DNA of 64,000 nucleotides from Rugalucina vietnamica (taxonomy: Eukaryota > Mollusca > Bivalvia > Lucinida > Lucinidae), in contig OZ024874.1 of assembly GCA_964017185.1 (NCBI GenBank), forward strand, positions 14,193,957 through 14,257,956, given 5' to 3'. The notes under the pieces are model-generated. The model did no database searches, was not told the origin of the DNA, and saw only the letters and a program-made list of their open reading frames with translations. Every line of letters begins with the position of its first letter. Positions within the stretch are counted from its first letter, which is position 1. The position numbers were made by a program, and so were the translations under genes. This document shows positions 55,867 to 64,000 of this stretch, piece by piece.

Positions 55867-56822
55867 TACGAGGGTGATCCAAGAAGTAATGCGAACTTAT
55901 GTGTAATTTCTTTCACCATTGCCATTCTTCAAGATGGTTTACATCAGAATTATGATGCATTATCGAATTTTCCAGATCCGATTACTATTTTGACTGAATC
56001 ACATAGCAACCCTTGTTGCCTAGCAACAAGAGAATGCAAGGTAAACGACCTTGGCCACGGTCACAATGGATTTTATTTATGTAATGAAGTGTCATATGCA
56101 AAGCATAATTATGCTAATAATCGTTTTATTCCGAAGTACATTAATCCCTTTAATAAAATTACTGTACATACCTTAATGAGTTTAACGTAGCGCAAATTAT
56201 TGAGGTTTGGCTATCTGTATCCCCTAGAATTTGAGTAAATTTTGATCTCTCTAAATCTCCACATTTTCATCAACACCCATTCTACTTAACCAAAAAGGTA
56301 AAATTCCATACAATATTTATTTTTTGAATAGAAATTCTTCGTTGCTATAGGTTGTGGGCAGAAATGTCGATATTTACGTCAAATATACTCATGAATTATG
56401 GGTATTAGTCGTACTTCGTCGAAATTGTGATATTTTTTTTTCAGATGCCGTTACTAGGCAACATAGAATAGGCCTTGCTGATCTTTGCATTTCGTTTTCT
56501 CTATTATTTCCTAACATAAGGCCTATATAACACAACGAATATGACTTGTGTGTAAACAAATGTCAATTTAATAAATTGGAGCACAAAATCTTTCCCTGTA
56601 CCCCAAACAAAAATGACATTTTCAAGCAATTTCGCGTCCATGTCGACTTCGGTTCGACAAATAAAATAATCCTTAAATTTCAACTTGTCATCCGAACTTC
56701 ATGATATTACACCTACTTACTGCAAATACATACACCTGTAAACATGCCTAATTATTTAAATGTATCTGCATTGGTTACTGAAATATAATTGTGTTCGCAT
56801 TACTTCTTGGATCACCCACGTA
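55867..56822. mobile_element. mariner-like MITE, 952 bp
   Basis: TA flanks (55867-55868, 56821-56822); ends CGAGGGTGATCCAAGAAGTA and TACTTCTTGGATCACCCACG. GAGGGTG-TCCA-AAGTA is a typical mariner end type. The 108-codon frame inside has no transposase motifs. Confidence 0.85.
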
Positions 56823-56894
56823 TAAAGTGCTCTTGGCTTCAAAAAAATTTGAAAGAAGCCCTGGTGGCCAGTTAGAACTTTTGACTAGTATATA

Positions 56895-56955
56895 AGCCTT
56901 TTTGGATGTCCCTGTGTTGGGCAGAAATCCAATAAAATGGAAACAACATCCAAAC
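56895..56955 (-). repeat. repeat fragment shared with 7101-7150
   Basis: In reverse complement GGATGTTGTTTCCATTTTAT and GGATTTCTGCCCAACAC match GGATGTTGCCTCCATTTTCA and GGATTTCTACCCAACATTG at 7101-7148. Old dispersed repeat of unknown type. Confidence 0.6.
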
Positions 56956-57202
56956 ATGACCATAGCTGTTGACTATAATCCTTGCATTGTTGATTATTGT
57001 CACCTCCCCGTGACCAACTTTGTCCTGTTTACCTGTTAAGTTAACGGACCACGGAACCAAAGCGACCTTTGCCACCACATGTTTACATGATTGGATTATA
57101 GGACATAAAGCATCAAACCTGTGCAGATAAACAATGGACAAAAACCAATCTGATCAGAGTCTGCAGTGTTTTCCAGACAGGAAAAAAAGAGAATTTTGTT
57201 AC

Positions 57203-57271
57203 CTTGGTACAACATCTTTTCCTATAACTACTGAGGTAATGAAAGACTTGGTCTCTTCTACACATTCATAA
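57203..57271 (-). CDS. DAGL: diacylglycerol lipase coding exon (fifth from last)
   Basis: A 69-nt exon; acceptor CTGTTTCAG, donor GTAACA. It encodes YECVEETKSFITSVVIGKDV and VP plus two bases of Arg. The GKD-VPR motif with the preceding FITSVV strand is characteristic of the DAGL lipase domain, located after the nucleophile Ser and the acid residue, both of which must lie on exons beyond the window. Confidence 0.85.
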
Positions 57272-57541
57272 CTGAAACAGAAATAACATTTTCATAAAAA
57301 CAGGACAGAAAATTACTATATAGAGTTATGACAGTGACGTCAAAAATCGATACAGTTATTATATGATTTCCGGACAATCGTAGTAGACTCGCATCACAGA
57401 TTTACCATGATAAATATCAATGAAATGGATGTATAGGACCAATAGGAGCAGGCCTGTCATTCATATTTGTAACGGTAAATCTGTGACAAGAGTCGACTAT
57501 GATTGTCTGGGAATTATACTGTGTTGCTTTATTAAGTATAA
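57272..57541. repeat. imperfect foldback
   Basis: CGATTGTCC-type sequence GGACAATCGTAGTAGACTCG (57373) pairs with GAGTCGACTATGATTGTC (57490), and CACAGATTTACC pairs with GGTAAATCTGTGAC. Probably a small MITE within the DAGL intron. Confidence 0.6.
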
Positions 57542-60169
57542 ACCAGATGACCAATGGTCCTGTAAACGCTCACCTGAGATCTGCTACATATGCCAATAAA
57601 CATGTTTGAATATTATGGTATTTAGCCCCAATGCAGGGGCAGATGAAGCCCTTGGGCCATTTGTTTTCAGAATAATCAATATTCTGTCCATTTGCCAATT
57701 TCTATTTTATTTATTCCCTTTAAATGACATGTTAACAGTTTTCCCCATTCAAATGCATTGGCAACATATGTTGACCTTGTCGTCAAATAGGTCAAGGTCA
57801 CCACAGGGTCATGATTTATATATACATTGTAGTACTTTAGCCATCAATGCTTCATGCTAAGTTTCTTTGAAATCAGTCCACCGGTTCCGGAGGAGAAGAT
57901 TTTTAAAGGGTCTTTACCATATATGGGCATGGCAGCCATCTTGGTCAAGTGACCTGGATTATTGCTTGGCGCTATCAAGCGCCAAGCAGTTGAGACGGAA
58001 TGGGGATTTCTCTTCAATCTGCGGGGTTTCCCTTTGACAGCCAGGGGCCTGGTTCCAGTCGTATTTTTTTGCTACTCTTGTCGCATTATAAAGCAACTGA
58101 AAACGGCAACCAGACGTGCTCTCTAGGACTTGTGGGAAGAATGACGTGCTTGGCTCTAAACATATACCGGTGCGAAGGTAAACATATACCATGTAAAATT
58201 AGACTGGTTCTAATGAAATTATTAATTCCTCATAACTATGTTTCTGGACGGATAATGCTAAAACCCGGAACTAGTCCAAGGTCCGACCAAGTACGATTGT
58301 ATCCATCGAGGAAGTCTTTTAGCTGCTCCACTGCATTTTCCCTGGAGAAGCGTCTGCTAGAGGATCTAAAATTAACATATTGTTGTTACCTAAAGTAGCT
58401 TCTGAACTGTTAATAGCTGCACCTAGTAATAATTCTATTGAGCCAACGCACTGCAGTACCAACAGAAATAAATGTTTACATAGTTTATAATCAGTGCCTA
58501 AGTTGTCTGCATGAAGCATAGCGAAAGCAAATGTTCTCTTTAGTCATATTTTGGTCCACGCTTGCACATGGGATTAATGGTATTTTGTGGGCTTCTCTGT
58601 GCATTTAATAATTGGGACTTGAAGTATTTGAATTAGCAGCTCTATAAACAGAACAGGAAACTTGCAGACGCTCAGATATGACGTTGTATTTACCACAAGA
58701 ATGAGCCAGTAAAAACCAGAGCTGGCAGGTTAAGCAAAGTTCAACATTGGTTTGTGATATGGAATGGTCTAGGAAGTTTTCTGCTGGGGAAGGAGTAAAA
58801 CGCGGGACCAAAATCCAGGACCATTTTTTTACGGTCATCAAAAAGGCACTATCATATACGTGTGTAGTTTATAAGGTCATTTCAATGAAGTAAATCATCG
58901 TTTATCCAAAGAATTCGAATATTTGAAATTTTGATCAAAATATGGGACCCTATATGGGAACCCATCCAAGAATCTAGATCCGGGACCAGTTTTGCTGTAT
59001 AGACGAAATAATGTTTAATACAGACTAGCCAAGCGTTCCTTTTAACAAGGAAAATTTATTTATGTACACATTGGTTACCCCATCCTATAGATGCTTCACA
59101 TAAAATTTGGCTTTGATTGGCCAAGTGGTTTCAGAGGAGAAGATGTTTGAATATTATGGAAATAAACATGTATACTGCCACAGGGTGGGGGCATATGAGC
59201 TCCTGGGGACCAATCTTTTTCAGAATCATTAATATTCAGTCCTACTGTGCATTTCCTGCAAGACTTTCACTTTAAATGACATTTAAAAAGTTTTCCCCAT
59301 TCAAATGCATTGGCGACCTATGTTGACCTTGCTGTAAAATAGGTCAAGGTCATCACAGGGTCATGATTTATATATACATTGTAGTACTTGAGTCATCGAT
59401 ACTTCATGCCAAGTTTCTTTGAAATCGGTCCACCATTTCCAGAGAAGAAGATTTTTGAAGGGTTTTTACCATATATGGGCATGGCGGCCATCTTTGTCAT
59501 GTGACCTGGATTATTTACATACACATTGATTACCCCATCCTATAGATGCTTCACATAAAATTTGGCTTTGATTGGCCAAGCGGTTTCAGAGGAGAAGATG
59601 TTTGAATATTATGGAGATATACATGTATATTGCCCCGGGGTGGGGGCATATGAGCCCCTGGGGTCCATTTTTTTTTTCAGAATCATTAATATTCAGTCCT
59701 ACTGCCCATTTCCTGCAAGACTTTCACTTTAAATGACATTTTAAAAGTTTTCCCCATTCAAATGCATTGGCGACCTATGTTGACCTTGCCGTAAAATAGG
59801 TCAAGGTCATCACAGGGTCATGATTTATATATACATTGTAGTGCTTGAGCCATCAATGCTTCATGCCAAGTTTCGTTGAAATCGGTCCACCGGTTCTGGA
59901 GAAGAAGATTTTTGAAGGGTTTTTACCATATATGGGCATGGCGGCCATCTTGGTCATGTGACCTGGATTTCTTATATACACATTGATTACCCCTTCCTAT
60001 AGATGCTTCATATAAAATTTGGCTATGATTGGCCAAGCGGTTTCAGAGAAGAAGATCTTTGAAAATGTGGACGACGGATGGACGGACGGACGATGACGAC
60101 GGACGGACGCCGGATGCCTACCTATCCTATAAGCTCCCCTGTGAGCCTTCGGCTCAGGTGAGCTAAAAA
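57542..60169 (+). mobile_element. family B element B5 with insertion
   Basis: Starts ACCAGATGACCAATGGTCCT and ends in the hairpin GGTGAGCTAAAAA. Core units lie near 57776, 59330 and 59785. The (GGAC)n tract (60068-60108) is present. One unit is split after CCTGGATTATT at 57962; the host sequence TTTATGTACACATTGG resumes at about 59049. Confidence 0.85.
57963..59048. mobile_element. unclassified 1.1-kb insertion in B5
   Basis: Starts CTTGGCGCTATCAAGCGCCAAG (a small palindrome), and CTAGCCAAGC lies near the right end (59024-59033). Several GGACC/GGTCC words (GGTCCGACCAAG, GGGACCAAAATCC, CCGGGACCAG) occur. Frames on both strands look non-coding; I do not recognise it. Confidence 0.6.
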
Positions 60170-60644
60170 TACAGTACATTGTTATCGAAATATCCTTGTC
60201 CAGTTATAGTACATTGTGGATTGCAAAATGAATCACAGGGAAAACAGCTGTCAACGGGGAAAAATGTCTGTGACATGTATACCCCCTTGAATTTTGTAAT
60301 GCAGACAAGCAGCAACCAGAGGACCAATGGTCCTGTAAACGCTCACCCGAGATCTGCTTCATATACCAATAAACATATTTGAATATTATGGTATTTAACC
60401 CCAGTACAGGGGCAGATGAAGCCCTTGGGCCATTTTCTTTTTTCAGAATAATCAATATTCTGTCCATTTGCAAATTTCCTACTGATTTTCCCCTTCAAAT
60501 AACATTTTAAAAGCAGATGAGCCCCTGGGGTCCATTTTTTTTTCAGAATCATTAAATTTCAGTCCTACTGCCCATTTCCTGCAAGACTTTCACTTACAAT
60601 GACATTTTAAAAGTTTTCCCCATTCAAATGCATTGACGACCTAT

Positions 60645-62665
60645 GTTGACCTGGATCAATCTATAAATAAGTAACCCTTTGTGGAAACGTCCCTTATAGG
60701 CAGAGGAATGTGGTATATTTGGTATAGAAATGCAGATAAACATCTCTTCTATAAATCTGAGTACCAAATATCCGTCTTTTATATGTTGCGTGGACGTAGT
60801 TCTCACTGAAAGAGAGCAGGTTGATCGCGATTTCTCGCAAAAGCACCAAATCACTTTGCCGGTTTCAAGATCGGATTCACAGCAAATTTTCTCAAGTAGA
60901 AGACAAGTTTTTCATCAAAAATAAGTCACAATATTTTTCTGATATTAACGATGAATAACCTAGTATTAAATAAATCAAACATGTCTTCTTACCTTAGAAT
61001 AATCTACTTTTTTCTCCGTTCGCACGATGTGCAGCTCTTTCAGCGGCCATTGTTTTGGTCAGTGACCTTTGACGTTCATGCGCCTGATTTATCTGGATGT
61101 TTCATTAACCAGTCAGCTCATTTGCATATTAAAAAGAAACAAAACTATGATTTTTCGTGTAATATACATCAAAACAAATTTCTTAATAATATATTTTACG
61201 CATAAATTCACGACAAATTAGTATTTGAAGAGAAAATGAATCAACATCACGTTGGTAACCAAGAACGTTAAATAGATAAATGACACCAATATACGACGTT
61301 ATAATCCGCCAAGACAGGGTAACACCATAGGTGAACACACTCATTCCGTTTATGTTTCCACATTTTCGGCCCAGGCTGTTGAATCACATGGTTTTCCAAA
61401 TGTGGAAACATCGCTATATAGGCATGTTTCCACATTCAAAATATTGTTGTTTTTGTGAATGTTTCCACATTTGCGGCCCAGGCTATTATATCATGTTTTT
61501 CAAAATGTGGAAACATCCCTATATAGCGATGTTTCCACATTTTGAAAACCATGTCATTTAACAGCCTGGGCCGAAAATGTGGAAACAAATACTTTGTTTC
61601 CACATTCACGAAACCACTATGAATTTGAATGTGGAAACATCCCTATATAGCGATGTTTCCAAATTTTGAAAACCACGTGATTTAACAGCCTGGGCCGAAA
61701 ATGTGGAAACATTATTTGTAACATTATTTGTTTCCACATTCACGAAACCACCAATATTTTGAATATGGAAACATAAACGGAATGAGTGTATTCCCCTATG
61801 GTGTTACCCTGTCAGATTGAAAGCGCGAATGCCGTTTCTAGATTCCCAGCCATTCTGTTCTGTTTATTATGGCGCAGGGATCTTGAAACGTATATAGCGT
61901 CCACGTGATCATAACGATTGGTCCAATTTGCAGTCAAGGCCGTTTCTAATTCCCAGCTGTAAACCTTCTACTTGTCCAGCAAATAGCTCATTTTATGACA
62001 CAGTTTATCGGCCACACTCAAATGGATAAAAAAATCAGCATGTGCCTATTGTATTTTCTTTATATAATAGACGATAATCAAACCATCCTTTTTTCATTAT
62101 ATTCCCACACAACCAAATTTGAATGTTTCTCTCGGATAGACAGAAGAACGAAGAAAACAGTAAAGCTGCAGTTGTATCCCTTGGTCAAATCAAATCAGAC
62201 TGGTTTAAAAGATTAATCGATCACCATTACTAGACGCTTGCAAGGGAGCGATGAGAATAAATGGACAGAAAAACGGCTCGACAGCATGAGTTTATTTGAG
62301 CCATGTATCCACATTTTTAGGGTAAATAAATAGTGATGCTTTCGTGAATGTGGAAACAAAAAGTGCTTCCACATTTTCAGCCCAGACTATTAAATCATGA
62401 GGGTTTCCAAGTGTGGAAACAATGTGGAAACAGATGCATGTTCGAGCTAACATATTAGTCAATATGGCCGACAATGAAAATATCGACACCTACCAGTATA
62501 AACTGTATTCTGACACCTTCCACATTGGCCCAGGCGTTTAAATCTCAGTTTGGTTTTGGAGAGGAAAGATAGATCTACAATTTAGTAAAAATGTTTCCAC
62601 ATTTCTCTGCCTATAAGGGACGTTTCCACAAAGGGTCATTTATTTATAGATTAAGCCGTTGACCT
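60645..62665. mobile_element. 2.0-kb DNA transposon-like element with 8-bp target duplication
   Basis: GTTGACCT occurs at 60645-60652 and 62658-62665. The element ends are inverted: AATCTATAAATAAGTAACCC followed by TTTGTGGAAACGTCCCTTAT, against the right end. Terminal repeats are about 65 bp with few mismatches. An 8-bp duplication fits hAT, P or Merlin types; the GG-start ends do not settle which. The interior is non-coding and rich in TTTCCACATTTT words in both orientations, and it holds another MITE. Confidence 0.85.
61313..61813. mobile_element. nested MITE with GTTTCCACATT repeats
   Basis: The ends GACAGGGTAACACCATAGG and CCTATGGTGTTACCCTGTC are perfect inverted repeats. The interior has six to seven alternating copies of GGCCCAGGCTGTT with GTTTCCACATTTT and CGATGTTTCC. 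It lies inside the 2-kb element, whose own ends share the GTGGAAAC word. Confidence 0.88.
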
Positions 62666-63089
62666 TGCCAAAAAATAGGTCAAGGTCACCAAAGGGTCAT
62701 GTTTTATATATACATTGTAGTACTTGAGTCATCCATACTTCATGCAAAGTTTCGTTGAAATCGGTTCAGCGGTTCTGGAGAAGAAGATATTTTAAGGGTT
62801 TTTACCATATATGGGCATGGCGGCCATCTTGGTCATGTGATCTGGATTATTTATACATAAATTGGTTCCCACTTCCTATAGATGCTTCATATAAAATTTG
62901 GCTTTGATTGGCCAAGTGGTTTCAGAGAAAAAAATCTTTGAAAAGTGTGTATGGACGACAGACCGGCCAAGGTCAAGAGATGACCTTGACCTAGTAAATT
63001 AATCATATACCTTCATCTAATCCATTAGTTGTTTGCATCTACCACTTTTCAGCTCTCAGGCTGCAATAGTTTTCAAAAAATAGCTAATT

Positions 63090-63812
63090 TCCACTTTTCC
63101 CATTATAAGTCTATGGAAACTTAAAGTTACCATAGCAACCAGAGTTCTTATCCGACTGGAATAAAAAACACAAATTATGTAGAGGCTACTGTCAGGAACA
63201 TGTATACAAAGTACAGGATTCATCCACTTGACAGTTTCTGAGGAGAAGATTTTTGAATGTTTTTTTCAAAATTTTGCCCTTTATGGGGCCCCAGCAACCA
63301 ATCAAAATAAAGGATTAGGACAAAACTCGCAAGAAATATCAAACACTACTCAATAAACATTTCTGCAAAAACAAAATTCAAATGTCTGCAATTTTAGCGG
63401 AAAAATAGCCTATTTCCACTTTTCCCATTATAAGTCTATGGAAACTTTAAGTTGCCATAGCAACCAGAGTTCTTATCCGCCTGGAATAAAAAACACAAAC
63501 TATGTAGAGGCCACTGTCAGGAACATGTATACAAAGTATAGGCTTCATCCCCTTGACAGTTTCAGAGAAGAAGATTTTTGAATGTTTTTCGAAATTTTGC
63601 CCTATATGGGGCCCCTGCAACCAATCAAAATGAAGGATTAAGACAAAAGTCACATGAAACGTAGAGGACTACTCAATAAACATTTCTGCAAAAACAAAAT
63701 TCAAATATCTCCAACAAGACAGCAAAAACTGGCAATTTTCACTATTTTCCATTATAAGTCTATGGGAAGCATAAGTTGCCATAGCAACCAGAGTCCTTAT
63801 CTGATCAAAACA
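63090..63812. repeat. ~325-bp tandem repeat, 2-3 units
   Basis: TTATAAGTCTATGGAAAC then AAAGTTACCATAGCAACCAG marks units near 63105, 63430 and 63755. Each also has TGGAATAAAAAACACAAA and GACAGTTTC-GAGAAGAAGATT, the last shared with family B, so this may be a third B subtype core. Confidence 0.75.
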
Positions 63813-64000
63813 AACCAGAGGACCAATGGTCCTGTAAACGCTCACCTGAGATCAGCTGCATATACCAATAAACATGTTTGAATATTATGGTATTTAACTC
63901 CAGTGCAGGGGCAGATAAGCCCTTGGGCCATTTTCTTTTTTCAGAATCTTCAATATTCTGTCCATTTGCCAATTTCCTGTTGGCTTTTTCCTTCAAATGA
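63813..64000 (+). mobile_element. family B element B7, cut by window end
   Basis: Starts ACCAGAGGACCAATGGTCCT and follows the subtype 2 leader (CTGCATATACCAATAAACAT, GTATTTAACTCCAGTGCAGG). The rest lies beyond the window. Confidence 0.85.

Larger units (their letters stand above)
60315..63100 (+). mobile_element. family B element B6, interrupted
   Basis: Starts ACCAGAGGACCAATGGTCCT. At 60645 the unit is broken by a 2-kb insertion, then resumes at 62658 with TTGACCTTGCC and continues to about 63100. The terminal hairpin is missing; a different tandem core follows. Confidence 0.75.

Noticed and set aside
56041..56190. Mariner transposase coding in the 55867-56822 element
   Set aside because: No D,D34D-type motifs and only a short frame; the element is non-autonomous.
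58000..58398. 132-codon frame in the B5 insertion, plus minus frames at 58319-58841
   Set aside because: No recognisable motifs and frames on both strands are similar in length; the element is treated as non-coding.
61045..61110. Promoter or 5' exon of a gene (CGGCCATTGTTTTGGTCAGTG)
   Set aside because: Lies inside the 2-kb transposon-like element, with no open frame joined to plausible splice sites.

Overview
This is eukaryotic, AT-rich, repeat-dense animal DNA. Spliced genes with GT-AG introns, a metazoan diacylglycerol lipase, tRNA-derived SINEs, a LINE fragment and many foldback or MITE-like elements all point that way. The repeat style (tandem-core elements ending in an ACGG-type microsatellite plus a terminal hairpin) looks to me like a bivalve mollusc. 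That taxonomic guess is inference from memory.

Three genes are supported. (1) At 208-960 (+) are the last two coding exons of a small protein I do not recognise. (2) On the minus strand, from 57271 down to 18662, are the last five coding exons of an sn-1-specific diacylglycerol lipase (DAGL). They encode the end of the lipase domain and a 607-residue tail ending in a PDZ-ligand-like ETDV; upstream exons lie beyond the window. (3) At 48130-50559 (+) is an intronless 809-residue BTB-domain protein, nested in the 22-kb DAGL intron on the opposite strand.

Almost everything else is transposon-derived. Named here for convenience: family A, a 200-240 bp MITE with ends GAGCCGCATCATGAGAAAAC and an internal hairpin, about 21 copies. 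Families B, C, D and E are long elements with tandem cores, mostly with (ACGG)n-like tracts and terminal hairpins, resembling Helentron-associated elements. Family F/I/G and a 952-bp element are TA-flanked Tc1/mariner-like MITEs. There are also TTA-flanked Harbinger-like MITEs, a TTAA-flanked element, a MULE (Phantom-like) remnant with minisatellite inverted arms, a 2-kb element with an 8-bp target duplication, two SINE families and a CR1-like LINE fragment. Nesting is extreme; for example E holds a 3.5-kb palindrome that holds another foldback and a SINE.

Layout: 1-1 kb small gene end; 2-8 kb A copies, palindrome and MULE remnant; 8.5-14.4 kb foldback, B1, F1, C1; 15.9-18.6 kb A split by B2; 18.7-20.5 kb DAGL last exon with a SINE at its acceptor; 21-23 kb A split by D; 25-31 kb B3, TTAA element, B4; 31.8-33 kb two DAGL exons between A copies; 34.5-40.4 kb E2 and its nested stack; 41-48 kb C and E arrays; 48-50.6 kb BTB gene; 51-57.3 kb MITEs and two DAGL exons; 57.5-64 kb B5-B7 with insertions.

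The observations most worth following are: a SINE whose target duplication copied the DAGL splice acceptor; an apparent Leu at the DAGL catalytic His position; family A copies hugging exon edges; and unrelated repeat families that all carry arrays of nuclear-receptor-type half-sites (AGGTCA), including four palindromes that fit the estrogen-response-element consensus.
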